A stretch of 34,049 bases of DNA from an uncultured Lachnospiraceae bacterium (GTDB lineage Bacteria > Bacillota > Clostridia > Lachnospirales > Lachnospiraceae). The number at the start of each line of letters is the position of its first letter. The stretch's first letter is position 1. Below are positions 1 through 7,706 of the stretch, one piece after another. The notes under the pieces were generated by a model that worked only from the letters and a program-made list of their open reading frames with translations, was not told the origin of the DNA and searched no databases. The translations under genes and the position numbers were made by a program. The DNA is taken from NCBI GenBank assembly GCA_949132985.1, contig CASCGD010000023.1, positions 1 to 34,049 of the forward strand, given 5' to 3'.

Positions 1-140
1 ATATTACTGCGGCGGTTAAATATCGACGTTTTTACTTGTATCAATTTCTATCTGCTGCGTTGTCATCAATCGCTGCAGCACTCGCTACAGCTAATCTTTT
101 GCCTTACAGAATAAAAATTTATTCTGCGTAAAATTCATTT
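1..140. repeat. Diverged copy of dispersed CTGCGGCGTTG repeat, cut by window edge
   Basis: Positions about 49-130 align base by base with 21482-21566. The shared blocks are a TCTGC-GCGTTGTC stretch, then CGCTAC, then CTTT-GCCTT, then ATTCTGCGT. Identity is roughly 70 percent by eye. The ACTAGT ends present on the other copy are not visible here, so this copy is degenerate or truncated. It has no coding content; short open frames over it run through palindromic sequence. It lies just upstream of the promoter of the DUF2089 gene. Confidence 0.6.
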
Positions 141-190
141 ATATGTAACCTCCATAGTAATATATTTCAAAATATAAGAAGTTTTTCCTA

Positions 191-218
191 TTGACTTTAA
201 TTTTATTTATGATATACT
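191..218 (+). promoter_or_regulatory. Sigma-A type promoter for the DUF2089 gene
   Basis: TTGACT at 191-196 and TATACT at 213-218 are separated by 16 bases, in very AT-rich DNA. The expected start of transcription is near 225, about 30 bases before the TTG start codon. Confidence 0.65.
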
Positions 219-254
219 TAATATTATTAAATACAAAAAGAAAGGAGTATTGAA

Positions 255-551
255 TTGGATATTGACAAAATACCCCAGTGGATCCTTGCATTAGAGCAGG
301 AGGACGCAACTTTCCTGAAAAACTTTGTTCTAAAATCCGGTTCGCTAAAGGAAATAGCAAAACTGTATGAAGTATCATATCCAACTGTTCGTTTGCGATT
401 AGATAAACTTATACAAAAAATCGAATTGAGCGAACAACAGGAGGAAGAACCGTTTTCAACCTTTATTAAAGGGCTTGCAGTTGATTCACGAATTGACTTA
501 GAAACTGCAAAAATCATCATCGAAAAATATAAAAAAGAAAAGGAGAAATAA
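255..551 (+). CDS. DUF2089 family protein, putative DNA-binding regulator
   Basis: A 98-residue protein. The N-terminal part (IPQWILALEQED, then FLKNFVLKSGSLKEIA, then a VSYPTVRLRLDKL stretch at about residues 40-54) matches what I know of DUF2089 proteins and reads as a helix-turn-helix, so DNA binding is likely but inferred. The start is TTG at 255, chosen because AAAGGAG at 241-247 lies 7 bases upstream and no ATG is better placed. Its stop is 2 bases before the next ATG and its 3' end carries that gene's ribosome binding site, so the two form an operon. Targets are unknown. It may control its own promoter and the small membrane protein. Confidence 0.8.
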   Translation: MDIDKIPQWILALEQEDATFLKNFVLKSGSLKEIAKLYEVSYPTVRLRLDKLIQKIELSEQQEEEPFSTFIKGLAVDSRIDLETAKIIIEKYKKEKEK

Positions 552-553
552 GA

Positions 554-841
554 ATGGTTGCGCTTATTGTTGGATTTATTATCGCAGGCGTACTAATGAT
601 TGCAGAGTATCTTCTTTGTACCAAATTGAAAAGCCCTCTTTGGGGCGGGATAATTCCTCTGCTTCTATTAGCAGGGAGCGTTTATGTTTTTGCTTGTGGG
701 AAGATACCCCTTGAAACAAGATCTTTGTTCCCATTTGTTGTCGTGAATACGCTCTTTTTAGGAAATTGGGGGACTGGCAGAGATAAATACAAGAAAATAC
801 AGCAAAAGGAAATGAATAAAATGAAAGTAAAAGATATTTAA
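554..841 (+). CDS. Small hypothetical membrane protein
   Basis: A 95-residue protein with two or three hydrophobic spans: about residues 3-21 (VALIVGFIIAGVLMIAEYLL), 28-48, and a weaker one at 59-69. It ends in a basic cytoplasmic tail (RDKYKKIQQKEMNKMKVK). AGGAG at 541-545 precedes the ATG by 8 bases. It is co-transcribed with the DUF2089 gene. The pairing of a DUF2089 regulator with a small integral membrane protein suggests an envelope-related accessory role, but no function can be assigned from sequence. Confidence 0.7.
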   Translation: MVALIVGFIIAGVLMIAEYLLCTKLKSPLWGGIIPLLLLAGSVYVFACGKIPLETRSLFPFVVVNTLFLGNWGTGRDKYKKIQQKEMNKMKVKDI

Positions 842-854
842 TCAAGGGAGAAAT

Positions 855-935
855 ATGTTGAGTGAACAATGGATATTCTGTCCTGTTTGCGGAAACAAAA
901 CACGATAAAAAGTGCGGGCAGATTGCAAACTGTAA
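855..935 (+). pseudogene. Broken cysteine-rich KTR (zinc ribbon) gene
   Basis: Reading from ATG at 855 (or TTG at 858) gives MLSEQWIFCPVCGNKTR and then a TAA at 906-908. The CPVCGNKTR start is typical of the small cysteine-rich KTR proteins carried by integrative conjugative elements. In the same frame after the stop the sequence continues KVRADCKL and stops again at 933-935. This resembles the KIREDTKL stretch that normally follows KTR, so the TAA probably replaced a leucine codon. The second cysteine pair is absent. A ribosome binding site (AGGGAG at 845-850) survives. I read this as a decayed remnant of a mobile element; a short functional peptide is less likely. Confidence 0.55.
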
Positions 936-946
936 ACCACTGCTTG

Positions 947-1123
947 TCAGGAGGCGTAAACCGTTTTCCACGAAAGCTTCCCATCCAGCATGCACGATCT
1001 GAAATCCGCATAGGACTTATGCTCGCCGAGAATGATAGTTTTGCCACCATTTCTGACCACCCGGCCATACCAAATCAAGTAAGGAAGGGTTTTTCCCTGC
1101 CCGCTGCGCAGAGCAATGCTGTG
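947..1123 (-). pseudogene. Open remnant of an unidentified gene, probably mobile-element debris
   Basis: On the minus strand one frame is open for about 58 codons between stops at 1124-1126 and 947-949, with no usable start. It reads protein-like: SGQGKTLPYLIWYGRVVRNG, then GKTIILGEHKSYADF, then CMLDGKLSWKTVYAS. The composition (W, Y, G and charged residues in a plausible order) looks coding rather than random. I do not recognise the family with confidence. Its position next to the broken KTR gene suggests both are leftovers of the same excised or decayed element. The plus strand also holds an open frame (869-1159), but its peptide is less protein-like. Confidence 0.35.
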
Positions 1124-1156
1124 TCAGCAGCAAATTACCTTACGCGCCTCTGCGCA

Positions 1157-1196
1157 TAAAAATACCGCCGAACCATCCCTTTGATGATCCGGCGGC
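1157..1196 (-). terminator. Intrinsic terminator after the transglutaminase-like gene
   Basis: On the minus strand a stem begins CCGCCGGATCATC and closes with GGATGGTTCGGCGG. The CCGCCG/CGGCGG base is formed by 1190-1195 and 1165-1170. TATTTTTAT follows. It starts a few bases after the stop codon at 1200-1202. Confidence 0.8.
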
Positions 1197-1199
1197 ACT

Positions 1200-2285
1200 T
1201 TATCGCAAAATATCCGCATAATCTACATATTTTTTTGCATTTTCCTTCCGGTTCCACGTATGATTCTTTGCCAGCTCAGACTGTGTCACATAAAAATATT
1301 TATGGGGAACACCCGCTTTCGAGCCGCGGTCCGGCAGAGGATCATCCCATGTGGTATCCACATAGCGGTACGTGCTCCCGATCCGCACATAATTCCACGC
1401 ATGAGAACCGCCTCCGGCCTCGCCGCCAACCGTTATCGAACAGACTCCCGCCTTGATCGCAAGAAGATTGAACGCTGCCGCATACCCCTGACACACTGCC
1501 TTCTTTCGCACAAGACATCCATAGGCCGTGTACGAGTCGTGATAACCATCGCGCGGCGCATTCTCATCGTACACACAGTAGCGCACCAGATAATCATGAA
1601 TCGCCTTCAGTTTTTCCTTCGGCGACATGCCCTTTTTGATAATCTTTTTGATGATTGAATTTGCCTTCGTGTTGGCACGCGTCATCTTTGTCTTGATCTC
1701 AGTCGTGTTCAGCTCCTTACCGGGACGGTATCCGCAGGTTCCGTCCGAGCTTTTCCAGATCACCACGTTATAGTTGTACTCCGGGTGATGCTGCAGTGCC
1801 AGCACAAAGATATCGAAATACATCGCATCCTCGGAATAGAATTTCGTCTTGTAATCGCGCTTCTCCAACGCGCGGAGTGCCTTTTTGTAGGCGGATTTTT
1901 CGGAGGTAAGCAGTGTAACCTCCTTCGTAAACTGCGGCGAAATGTCAAACCTGTAAGTCACCTCACGACTGTCAACAATGACATAGCTGTAGCTTGTGCC
2001 ATTCATCAGCTTGCCGTTTTTTAGCGCCGCCTCCTCAAGATACACAAGCAGTTGATTGGCGTAAAGCTCCGCCTCCGCCTTTGCCTGATTCTCATCGGGC
2101 GAAAATGTCCGGTCTATCGTAATGACTGCTTCGAGGTCATTATTCTCAAATGCCTGATTCATGATCTGGCGAATATCGTTGTCATCCCAAGCAGTCGCCG
2201 CCTTTACCGGCATACACGCCGCCAGCAGCACACATGCGAACACAAATAAAAGCCCCGCAGCCTTCCTCACCCATCTCTTGTCCAT
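1200..2285 (-). CDS. Secreted transglutaminase-like (cysteine protease fold) protein
   Basis: A 361-residue exported protein. The N-terminus has a basic start, a hydrophobic core, and LAAC with Cys24 that fits a lipobox; a non-lipid signal cleavage after VKA is the alternative. The C-terminal third is a transglutaminase-like domain with the catalytic triad in order: Cys265 in AVCQGYA, His295 in SHAWNY, Asp310 in YVDTTWDD. These domains act as amidases, proteases or cross-linkers in the envelope; the substrate is unknown. Start chosen at 2285 because AGGAG lies 8 bases upstream and the signal peptide begins there; a longer open frame reaches 2354 but would bury the signal. It lies 47 bases after secA on the same strand and probably shares its transcript. 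Confidence 0.85.
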   Translation of the reverse strand: MDKRWVRKAAGLLFVFACVLLAACMPVKAATAWDDNDIRQIMNQAFENNDLEAVITIDRTFSPDENQAKAEAELYANQLLVYLEEAALKNGKLMNGTSYSYVIVDSREVTYRFDISPQFTKEVTLLTSEKSAYKKALRALEKRDYKTKFYSEDAMYFDIFVLALQHHPEYNYNVVIWKSSDGTCGYRPGKELNTTEIKTKMTRANTKANSIIKKIIKKGMSPKEKLKAIHDYLVRYCVYDENAPRDGYHDSYTAYGCLVRKKAVCQGYAAAFNLLAIKAGVCSITVGGEAGGGSHAWNYVRIGSTYRYVDTTWDDPLPDRGSKAGVPHKYFYVTQSELAKNHTWNRKENAKKYVDYADILR

Positions 2286-2332
2286 CACATCTTCTCCTAT
2301 AAAAGATCTCACACGTTCCCACACTGCCGGTA

Positions 2333-4903
2333 TTATCCCAGCCTGCCGCAGCACTGCTTATACTTTTTACCGCTTCCGCAGGGACAGGGGGCATTCGGAT
2401 AAATCTTCTTTACCTCGCGCCTTTTCGGTGTGGCTGCCAAAGACTCGTCCTTGTTCGTTCCTGTTACCTTCGCAACCTGCTCACGCTCTACCTTCTGTTC
2501 CACCTTCACATGGAACAGAAGCTTAAGTGTATCCTCGGTAATTGCTGCCGTCATAGCGTCAAACATCTCAAAGCCTGCCAGCTTATACTCAACCAGCGGA
2601 TCTCGCTGTGCAAAGGACTGTAAACCGATACCCTGACGGAGCTGGTCCATATCGTCGATGTGAGCCATCCACTTGCGGTCGATCGCCTTTAAAAGCACGA
2701 CACGCTCCAGCTCGCGCACCGCCTCCGCCTCCGGGAACTCCGCTTCCTTCGCCTCATACAGCTTCACCGCACGCTCCTTTAACACGTGCTCCAGTTCCTT
2801 CTTATTCTTGCAATCCTTCGCGTCCTCGGATGTCACAGGCTCCATCGGAATGACCGGAAGCATGATCTGGTTCAGCTCCATGACATCCCACTCCTCCTGA
2901 GGCACATCATCCGAAATGCATGTATTTACCGCATTCTCCACGAAATCCGTCATCATCTTGTAGATGGCGTCGCGCATGCTCTCGCCGTTTAAGACGCGTG
3001 CGCGCTCCTCGTAGATGATCTCGCGCTGATCGTTGTTGACCTGATCGTAATCCAGCAGGTTTTTACGGATACCAAAGTTGTTGCTCTCGATTTTCATCTG
3101 TGCCTTCTCAATGGCGTTGGTCAGCATCTTGTGCTGGATTTCCTCGCCCTCAGGCACACCCAGAGCGTTAAACATACTCATAAGCTTTTCGGAGCCGAAC
3201 AGACGCATCAGATCGTCTTCCAGTGAGATATAAAACTTGGACTCACCCGGATCGCCCTGACGCCCGGAACGTCCGCGGAGCTGATTGTCGATACGGCGTG
3301 ATTCGTGGCGCTCCGTGCCGACGATCTTTAAACCGCCTGCCGCTACTGATTCCTCGTCCAGCTTAATATCCGTACCACGGCCCGCCATATTCGTCGCAAT
3401 CGTGACAGTGCCGTGCTCACCCGCGTGGGAGACGATCTCCGCTTCGATATCATGGAACTTCGCATTCAGCACCTGATGTTTGATGCCCTCTTTACTCAGC
3501 ATCTTAGAGAGCAGCTCGGACGTCTCGATGGTAATCGTACCCACAAGCACCGGCTGTCCCTTCTCGTGGGACGCCTTCACATCCTCCACAACCGCACGGA
3601 ATTTTTCTTTTTTCGTCTTGTAAACGGCATCCTGATGGTCCTCACGGATCATCGGGCGGTTCGTGGGGACCTCCACAACGTCCATACCGTAAATATCGCG
3701 GAACTCCTTTTCCTCGGTGAGCGCCGTACCGGTCATACCCGCTTTTTTCTCGAATTTATTAAAGAAATTCTGGAACGTAATGGTCGCAAGCGTGCGGCTC
3801 TCACGCTTCACCTTCACGTGCTCCTTCGCCTCAATCGCCTGATGCAGACCGTCGGAATACCGGCGTCCCGGCATGATACGCCCGGTAAACTCATCCACAA
3901 TGAGCACCTCGTCGTCCTTTACCACGTAATCCTTGTCGCGGAACATCAGATTGTGGGCGCGAAGCGCTAAAATGATGTTGTGCTGGATCTCCAGATTTTC
4001 CGCATCTGCAAGATTTTCGATCTTGAAAAACTGCTCGACCTTCGCCACACCGTCAGCGGTCAGGTTCACGACCTTGTCCTTCTCATTGACGATGAAATCT
4101 CCGCTCTCCTCGATCTCCACGCCCATGATCGCATCCATCTTGTTAAACTCGCCGCTGGCCTCGCCGCGCTGCATCTGACGTGCCAGAATGTCACACGCCT
4201 CATAAAGTCTTGTAGACTTGCCGCTCTGTCCGGAAATGATAAGCGGAGTCCTGGCCTCGTCGATCAGCACGGAGTCAACCTCGTCGATGATGACATAGTG
4301 CAGGCCGCGCTGCACCAGCTGCTCCTTATAAATAACCATATTGTCACGCAGGTAGTCAAAACCCAGCTCGTTGTTCGTGACATAGGTAATATCGCAGTTA
4401 TACTGTTCACGGCGCTCATCGTTATCCATGCTGTTTAACACACAGCCGACCTTCAAACCTAAAAACTCATGAATCTGTCCCATCTCATCGGCATCACGCT
4501 TTGCCAGATAGTCGTTGACCGTCACGATATGGACGCCCTGACCCGCCAGCGCGTTCAGATAGGCCGGCAGCGTCGCCACCAGGGTTTTTCCTTCACCGGT
4601 ACGCATCTCCGCGATACGTCCCTGATGAAGCACGATTCCTCCGATCAGCTGTACCCGGTAATGCTCCATCCCCAGCACACGCACCGCTGCCTCCCGCACG
4701 AGAGCATATGCGTCCACCAAAAGGTCGTCCAGCGTTTCGCCCTGAGCGAGACGCTCCTTAAATTCTACTGTTTTCGCCGCCATCTCTTCATCGGACAAAG
4801 CCTGCATCGCAGGGCGCAGCGCTTCAATCTTATCAACCAGCGGCGTGATCCGCTTGATCTCACGCTCACTGTGTGTTCCAAACATCTTTTCTATAAGACC
4901 CAT
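2333..4903 (-). CDS. secA: Preprotein translocase ATPase SecA
   Basis: An 856-residue protein with full SecA architecture. NBD1 carries the Walker A motif [12 protein letters not shown] near residue 105 and the Walker B region [17 protein letters not shown] near 210. The preprotein cross-linking domain follows, then NBD2 with [22 protein letters not shown] and [13 protein letters not shown], then the helical wing and scaffold. It ends in a SEC-C zinc motif ([13 protein letters not shown]). SecA drives post-translational export through SecYEG and is essential. An AGGAG site precedes the ATG. In many Firmicutes prfB or hpf is adjacent; here hpf is about 14 kb away and a secreted transglutaminase-like gene follows instead. 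No truncation or odd residue is seen. Confidence 0.98.
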   Translation of the reverse strand: MGLIEKMFGTHSEREIKRITPLVDKIEALRPAMQALSDEEMAAKTVEFKERLAQGETLDDLLVDAYALVREAAVRVLGMEHYRVQLIGGIVLHQGRIAEMRTGEGKTLVATLPAYLNALAGQGVHIVTVNDYLAKRDADEMGQIHEFLGLKVGCVLNSMDNDERREQYNCDITYVTNNELGFDYLRDNMVIYKEQLVQRGLHYVIIDEVDSVLIDEARTPLIISGQSGKSTRLYEACDILARQMQRGEASGEFNKMDAIMGVEIEESGDFIVNEKDKVVNLTADGVAKVEQFFKIENLADAENLEIQHNIILALRAHNLMFRDKDYVVKDDEVLIVDEFTGRIMPGRRYSDGLHQAIEAKEHVKVKRESRTLATITFQNFFNKFEKKAGMTGTALTEEKEFRDIYGMDVVEVPTNRPMIREDHQDAVYKTKKEKFRAVVEDVKASHEKGQPVLVGTITIETSELLSKMLSKEGIKHQVLNAKFHDIEAEIVSHAGEHGTVTIATNMAGRGTDIKLDEESVAAGGLKIVGTERHESRRIDNQLRGRSGRQGDPGESKFYISLEDDLMRLFGSEKLMSMFNALGVPEGEEIQHKMLTNAIEKAQMKIESNNFGIRKNLLDYDQVNNDQREIIYEERARVLNGESMRDAIYKMMTDFVENAVNTCISDDVPQEEWDVMELNQIMLPVIPMEPVTSEDAKDCKNKKELEHVLKERAVKLYEAKEAEFPEAEAVRELERVVLLKAIDRKWMAHIDDMDQLRQGIGLQSFAQRDPLVEYKLAGFEMFDAMTAAITEDTLKLLFHVKVEQKVEREQVAKVTGTNKDESLAATPKRREVKKIYPNAPCPCGSGKKYKQCCGRLG

Positions 4904-4979
4904 ATAATACTCCTAACTGTATCCGGTAATCCCCGTTACCTTTCTAAAAATATGCATAAAACACCGCATTATCTGTTCC

Positions 4980-5008
4980 ATATTAACACGGTTTGGGGAT
5001 TTTCACAA
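4980..5008 (-). promoter_or_regulatory. Probable sigma-A promoter of secA
   Basis: On the minus strand TTGTGA (5003-5008) and TAATAT (4980-4985) are 17 bases apart, giving a leader of about 70 bases before the secA ATG. The match to consensus is moderate. Confidence 0.5.
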
Positions 5009-5152
5009 GTGGTAGCGCTGTAAAGGTTTTATGAAAATTTTATAAACCGGAATTATATTCTCATGAAAGGCACAGCCAATGCGCGTTTCCGGGGCACCAA
5101 AAACAACACAGACACTGCTTCATTCAGGCCACGGCAAAGAGGTACTCTCTTC

Positions 5153-5181
5153 TTGACTTTCCCCTCACAGACAGGTACAAT
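5153..5181 (+). promoter_or_regulatory. Sigma-A type promoter of the TSCPD gene
   Basis: TTGACT at 5153-5158 and TACAAT at 5176-5181 are 17 bases apart. Transcription from here would place the 92-bp palindromic repeat (5193-5284) almost entirely in the 5' leader of the TSCPD mRNA. Confidence 0.65.
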
Positions 5182-5192
5182 AACCTCAATCC

Positions 5193-5284
5193 GTACTGAC
5201 GGGCAAAAAATTTTTCCTGTAACGTCAACCCACTGGTGCCGGCATCTTAAGTTACCTGGTAAATTTCTTTTGTCCGTGCGTATA
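5193..5284. repeat. 92-bp palindromic repeat, copy 1 (TATACTGACGGGC family)
   Basis: An imperfect palindrome. The left end reads TACTGACGGGCAAAAAATTT; the reverse complement of the right end reads TATACGCACGGACAAAAG followed by AAATTTACC. It aligns over its full length, with about one gap, to the reverse complement of 12793-12884. In the first 33 bases 28 are identical. It ends 10 bases before the TSCPD gene's ribosome binding site, so it would form a leader hairpin. Confidence 0.7.
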
Positions 5285-5307
5285 AATTTTCGGAAAGGAG
5301 AATTTCT

Positions 5308-5565
5308 ATGAGCTACATATATAAGACAAAGGGAACCTGCTCCACGCAGATTGAGCTGGATTTAGAGGGCGACGTTGTCCACAACGTAAAATTCACCGGA
5401 GGCTGCCACGGCAACCTTCAGGCGATCCCCGCGCTGGTGGAAGGCATGACCATCGACGAGATCGAGCAGCGCATCGGCGGTATCCGCTGCGGCTTCAAGC
5501 CCACCTCCTGCGGCGATCAGCTGGCGAAGGCGTGCCGGGAGGCATATGAAAAGAGCCAGGCGTAG
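5308..5565 (+). CDS. TIGR03905 family TSCPD domain protein
   Basis: An 85-residue small protein beginning MSYIYKTKGTCS, with VHNVKFTGGCHGNLQAIP in the middle and IRCGFKPTSCGDQLAKA near the C-terminus. This order of conserved cysteines is that of the TIGR03905 family, whose TSCPD domain also occurs at the end of some ribonucleotide reductases. No reaction is established for the stand-alone proteins; a metal- or nucleotide-related role is a guess. The signature TSCPD reads TSCGD here, a single Pro-to-Gly change. AAAGGAG precedes the ATG. It is monocistronic, with its own promoter and a downstream hairpin. Confidence 0.85.
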   Translation: MSYIYKTKGTCSTQIELDLEGDVVHNVKFTGGCHGNLQAIPALVEGMTIDEIEQRIGGIRCGFKPTSCGDQLAKACREAYEKSQA

Positions 5566-5572
5566 CTGCATG

Positions 5573-5706
5573 ATAATGGGGCTGTCGTACTAAGCAAAAC
5601 ATATACCGGATATCGTATAGAAGAATGATTGAATCGAAATGATTGAAACGAACTATATCTTGAACCATATCCTGTATCGTTTTTCTTAATGCAGCAGCCC
5701 CATTAT
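5573..5706. repeat. GGGGCTGTCG-ended palindromic element, copy 1
   Basis: Twelve-base perfect terminal inverted repeats, ATAATGGGGCTG (5573-5584) and CAGCCCCATTAT (5695-5706), extend imperfectly inward to an ACTAAG/CTTAAT step. The interior contains TAAGCAAAACATATAC, GATATCGTATA, AAGAATGATTGAA and a TATCGTTTTTCTTAATGC stretch. All of these recur in inverted orientation at 29343-29440. There is no coding content, so it has the form of a MITE. It starts 8 bases after the TSCPD stop codon. Confidence 0.75.
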
Positions 5707-5713
5707 TTTAATT

Positions 5714-5739
5714 GGGAGCCTTTGTGGCTCCTGTTTTAT
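5714..5739 (+). terminator. Probable intrinsic terminator after the TSCPD gene
   Basis: GGGAGCC, a TTTGT loop and GGCTCC are followed by TGTTTTAT. It lies just beyond the MITE-like element, which suggests the element inserted between the gene and its original terminator. Confidence 0.6.
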
Positions 5740-5828
5740 CATCTGATCATCTGTTTGAACTGGCAGTCTGTCTTTTCATGGACAAAAACCTGCCGGCTCC
5801 CATTTTATCATCCGATCACCTGTTTGAA
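5726..5828. repeat. Pair of 34-bp imperfect direct repeats
   Basis: GGCTCCTGTTTTATCATCTG at 5726 onward and GGCTCCCATTTTATCATCCG at 5795 onward each continue with ATCA-CTGTTTGAA and end at 5759 and 5828. About 30 of 34 positions agree. They probably arose by local duplication of the terminator tail. Confidence 0.6.
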
Positions 5829-5835
5829 GCGCAAA

Positions 5836-6498
5836 TTACGTATTCACACCCGGCTTCTCCGGATTTTTACTGCGCTCCCTCAGCTCCTCCATCTTATTTT
5901 TCACATAATCCGTCCATACCTGATCCGGCTGCATAATCTGTGCGCCAAAATGGAACGTGCCGCTCGTATGCTCTACCTGTCGCAGTATGTGCAGGCGCAG
6001 AACCACATGCATACTCTGCTGTGCATCCTCAAAAGTCAGGTGAATTCCCATCAGATCACGTTCCGGAACCGCCTGACGGCAGAGAAAACCGATGCCGTTC
6101 TCGCCATAATCACGTATGATGACCTCCCGTTCCTTGTCATCGGAAACCGCGCGCAGCGTCGCATGCATTTCCGTATGGACTCTCGCCTCACTGCGCCGGT
6201 TGACGCGCATACCCGGCCGCTTTGTTGTCAGAAGATGGCACCGCTTTCCCTGATAGATATCTCTGCGGATCCGGCAGCCGCTCCACCCCATCACCTGTTT
6301 CTTATCATTTACATAAAATGTCAGTATCTGTATTTTATCACTGGAAAAATCAACGAGCTGACCGTTGTGCTTGATCGGCGTCAGAAACAGTCCGTCGTCC
6401 CTCGTCGCCACCACGATTGCCGTACACTCATATTTCAGCTCTTCCTGACTCACACGTATCTGAACCGTTGTGTTAACCGGTATTTCTCCTATCTTCAT
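5836..6498 (-). CDS. PilZ domain protein (YcgR-like), possible cyclic di-GMP effector
   Basis: A 220-residue protein. Residues 1-95 form a beta-rich N-terminal domain like that of YcgR-type proteins. The PilZ domain follows from about residue 100, with an RRSEAR stretch that supplies the RxxxR phosphate-binding motif. The second motif, normally (D/N)xSxxG, reads DYGENG here, so serine is replaced by glycine; binding of cyclic di-GMP may be weakened or lost. Family members slow flagellar motors or act on exopolysaccharide export. There are no flagellar genes in the window. GGAGG precedes the ATG. It has its own promoter and runs divergently from the 86-aa gene at 6675. Confidence 0.85.
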   Translation of the reverse strand: MKIGEIPVNTTVQIRVSQEELKYECTAIVVATRDDGLFLTPIKHNGQLVDFSSDKIQILTFYVNDKKQVMGWSGCRIRRDIYQGKRCHLLTTKRPGMRVNRRSEARVHTEMHATLRAVSDDKEREVIIRDYGENGIGFLCRQAVPERDLMGIHLTFEDAQQSMHVVLRLHILRQVEHTSGTFHFGAQIMQPDQVWTDYVKNKMEELRERSKNPEKPGVNT

Positions 6499-6543
6499 GG
6501 CATGCTTCCTCCATTTTCCTGCAAAGTAATTCCAGATATTTTG

Positions 6544-6572
6544 ATTTTACCCCATGTCACACAATTTTGCAA
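6544..6572 (-). promoter_or_regulatory. Sigma-A type promoter of the PilZ gene
   Basis: On the minus strand TTGCAA (6567-6572) and TAAAAT (6544-6549) are 17 bases apart, giving a leader of about 40 bases. Confidence 0.55.
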
Positions 6573-6610
6573 ATACTGCATGAATAAAAATACCGTTCCC
6601 CACTTATACT

Positions 6611-6637
6611 GTTACTGTTCACTTCGTGACCAGTAAC
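6611..6637. repeat. 27-bp GTTACTG palindrome, copy 1
   Basis: GTTACTGTTCAC, three loop bases, then GTGACCAGTAAC. The same palindrome with four substitutions is at 9374-9400, and a longer relative is at 13740-13774. This copy lies about 20 bases before the ribosome binding site of the 86-aa gene. Confidence 0.65.
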
Positions 6638-6674
6638 GGCAGCCTTATACTACAACCACAAAAAGGAGGGCATC

Positions 6675-6935
6675 ATGAGAAAAGAATCTACAAAAAACGT
6701 ATGTAAAAGAGAAGTCTCCTACCGGGACGTGTTTGACCAGTCCCTTTACGACGAAGCCATCTACGATGAGTACCCGGACCTGCAATATTCCGCAATCTCC
6801 GAGGGCGCAGACGCAAAGGACATTTATTACCACATGTCAAAAGAACTGCCGCCGCAGCATCTCGGAAAACGCGATGAGCTGACCGACGCACAGAAACTCT
6901 CCAAGCTGGGCGCTTCCTCGGCAAAAATCACGTAA
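6675..6935 (+). CDS. Hypothetical 86-aa acidic protein, operon partner of DUF421 protein
   Basis: I do not recognise a family. The protein has no signal peptide or membrane span. It opens with a basic stretch, continues with a Tyr/Asp/Glu-rich core (VFDQSLYDEAIYDEYPDL) and ends in LTDAQKLSKLGASSAKIT. AAAAGGAGG gives a strong ribosome binding site for the ATG at 6675. Its stop is 11 bases before the DUF421 start, so the two are co-transcribed and probably act together. A soluble partner or regulator of the membrane protein is an inference only. The GTTACTG palindrome lies in its leader. Confidence 0.65.
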   Translation: MRKESTKNVCKREVSYRDVFDQSLYDEAIYDEYPDLQYSAISEGADAKDIYYHMSKELPPQHLGKRDELTDAQKLSKLGASSAKIT

Positions 6936-6946
6936 GGGGGCCTGTC

Positions 6947-7657
6947 ATGACAAAAGAAATCGGTCCTGTAATTATATTATCCCTCGTGTCAATTGTCGTG
7001 CTCTTTCTACTGACAAAGCTCATGGGCTACCGCCAAATGTCGCAGATGAGCCTGTTTGACTACATCAACGGCATCACCATCGGTTCCATCGCCGCAGAAA
7101 TGGCCACCGAACTGGAGGATTATCACCGTCCCCTCACAGCGATGATCATCTACGGAACCGCTGCAGTCTGTCTCTCATGGATCGCAGAAAAATCCATGTC
7201 CGCACGCCGTTTTCTGAACGGTAAGCCCCTGATTTTGCTGCACCACAATACACTTTACGAGGAAAATCTGAAAAAAGCCAAAATCGATCTCAACGAATTT
7301 ATGGAGCAGTGCCGGGTCAGCGGATACTTTGATATATCCCAGCTCCAGACTGTTATCCTGGAGGGGAACGGCAAACTGAGCTTTTTGCCGAAGGCGACAG
7401 AGCGCCCGGCAACACCCGCAGACCTGAATCTAAACCCGGAGGCGGAGGATATGACCGCCGCCCTTGTCCTGGACGGACATATCATGGAAAAAAATCTGCG
7501 CCACTCAGGGAAAGACAAAAAATGGCTCACGGCACGCTTAAGCGATCTCGGGTATCCGGACGCAAGCCAGGTTCTGCTGGCCACCTGCAATTTAAATAAT
7601 AAGCTGACTGTATTCCCCAAAAACCGCGGCGAGCATTCGGAAGACGTGCTTAACTAG
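6947..7657 (+). CDS. DUF421 family membrane protein (YetF-like)
   Basis: A 236-residue protein with an N-terminal membrane part: spans at about 8-26, 42-58 (around the conserved FDYINGITIGSIAAEM) and 62-80. A cytoplasmic domain follows with GKPLILLHHNTLYEENLKKA, then LNEFMEQCRVSGYFDISQLQ and the LEGNGKLSFLPK strand typical of YetF/YdfS proteins. These proteins are widespread in spore-formers; their biochemical role is not established. The start follows a GGGGG site. The stop codon TAG (7655-7657) lies inside the ACTAGT end of the palindrome at 7653-7706, so the last residues and stop were set by that element. Confidence 0.88.
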   Translation: MTKEIGPVIILSLVSIVVLFLLTKLMGYRQMSQMSLFDYINGITIGSIAAEMATELEDYHRPLTAMIIYGTAAVCLSWIAEKSMSARRFLNGKPLILLHHNTLYEENLKKAKIDLNEFMEQCRVSGYFDISQLQTVILEGNGKLSFLPKATERPATPADLNLNPEAEDMTAALVLDGHIMEKNLRHSGKDKKWLTARLSDLGYPDASQVLLATCNLNNKLTVFPKNRGEHSEDVLN

Positions 7658-7706
7658 TGTACTGACATGTTCATATTTCGCCAAATGAACGTGTCAGCAC
7701 ACTAGT
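7653..7706. repeat. 54-bp palindrome bounded by ACTAGT between convergent genes
   Basis: ACTAGTGTACTGACATGTTC begins the left arm. The right arm is its reverse complement with two mismatches, around a 10-base loop ATTTCGCCAA. It contains the TAG stops of both flanking convergent genes (7655-7657 on plus, 7702-7704 on minus). It may work as a two-way terminator, although no clear U-tract follows. The ACTAGT ends are shared with the element at 21433-21599. Confidence 0.75.

Noticed and set aside
869-1159. 96-codon open frame on the plus strand near the broken KTR gene
   Set aside because: It runs through the KTR remnant in another frame and is antisense to a more protein-like remnant. No ribosome site is seen.
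3413-3970. 185-codon open frame antisense to secA
   Set aside because: A shadow of the secA reading frame with histidine- and arginine-rich composition and no ribosome site. The same applies to other long frames opposite murF, pepD and the symporter.
6578-6610. Sporulation sigma-G/F-like boxes (GCATG and TATACT) before the 86-aa gene
   Set aside because: The spacing is about 22 bases, which is too long for these factors. It cannot be supported.
5689-6636. 315-codon open frame on the plus strand
   Set aside because: It runs antisense through the PilZ gene, starts inside a MITE-like repeat and reads as low-quality protein. The PilZ gene on the other strand has motifs, a ribosome site and a promoter.
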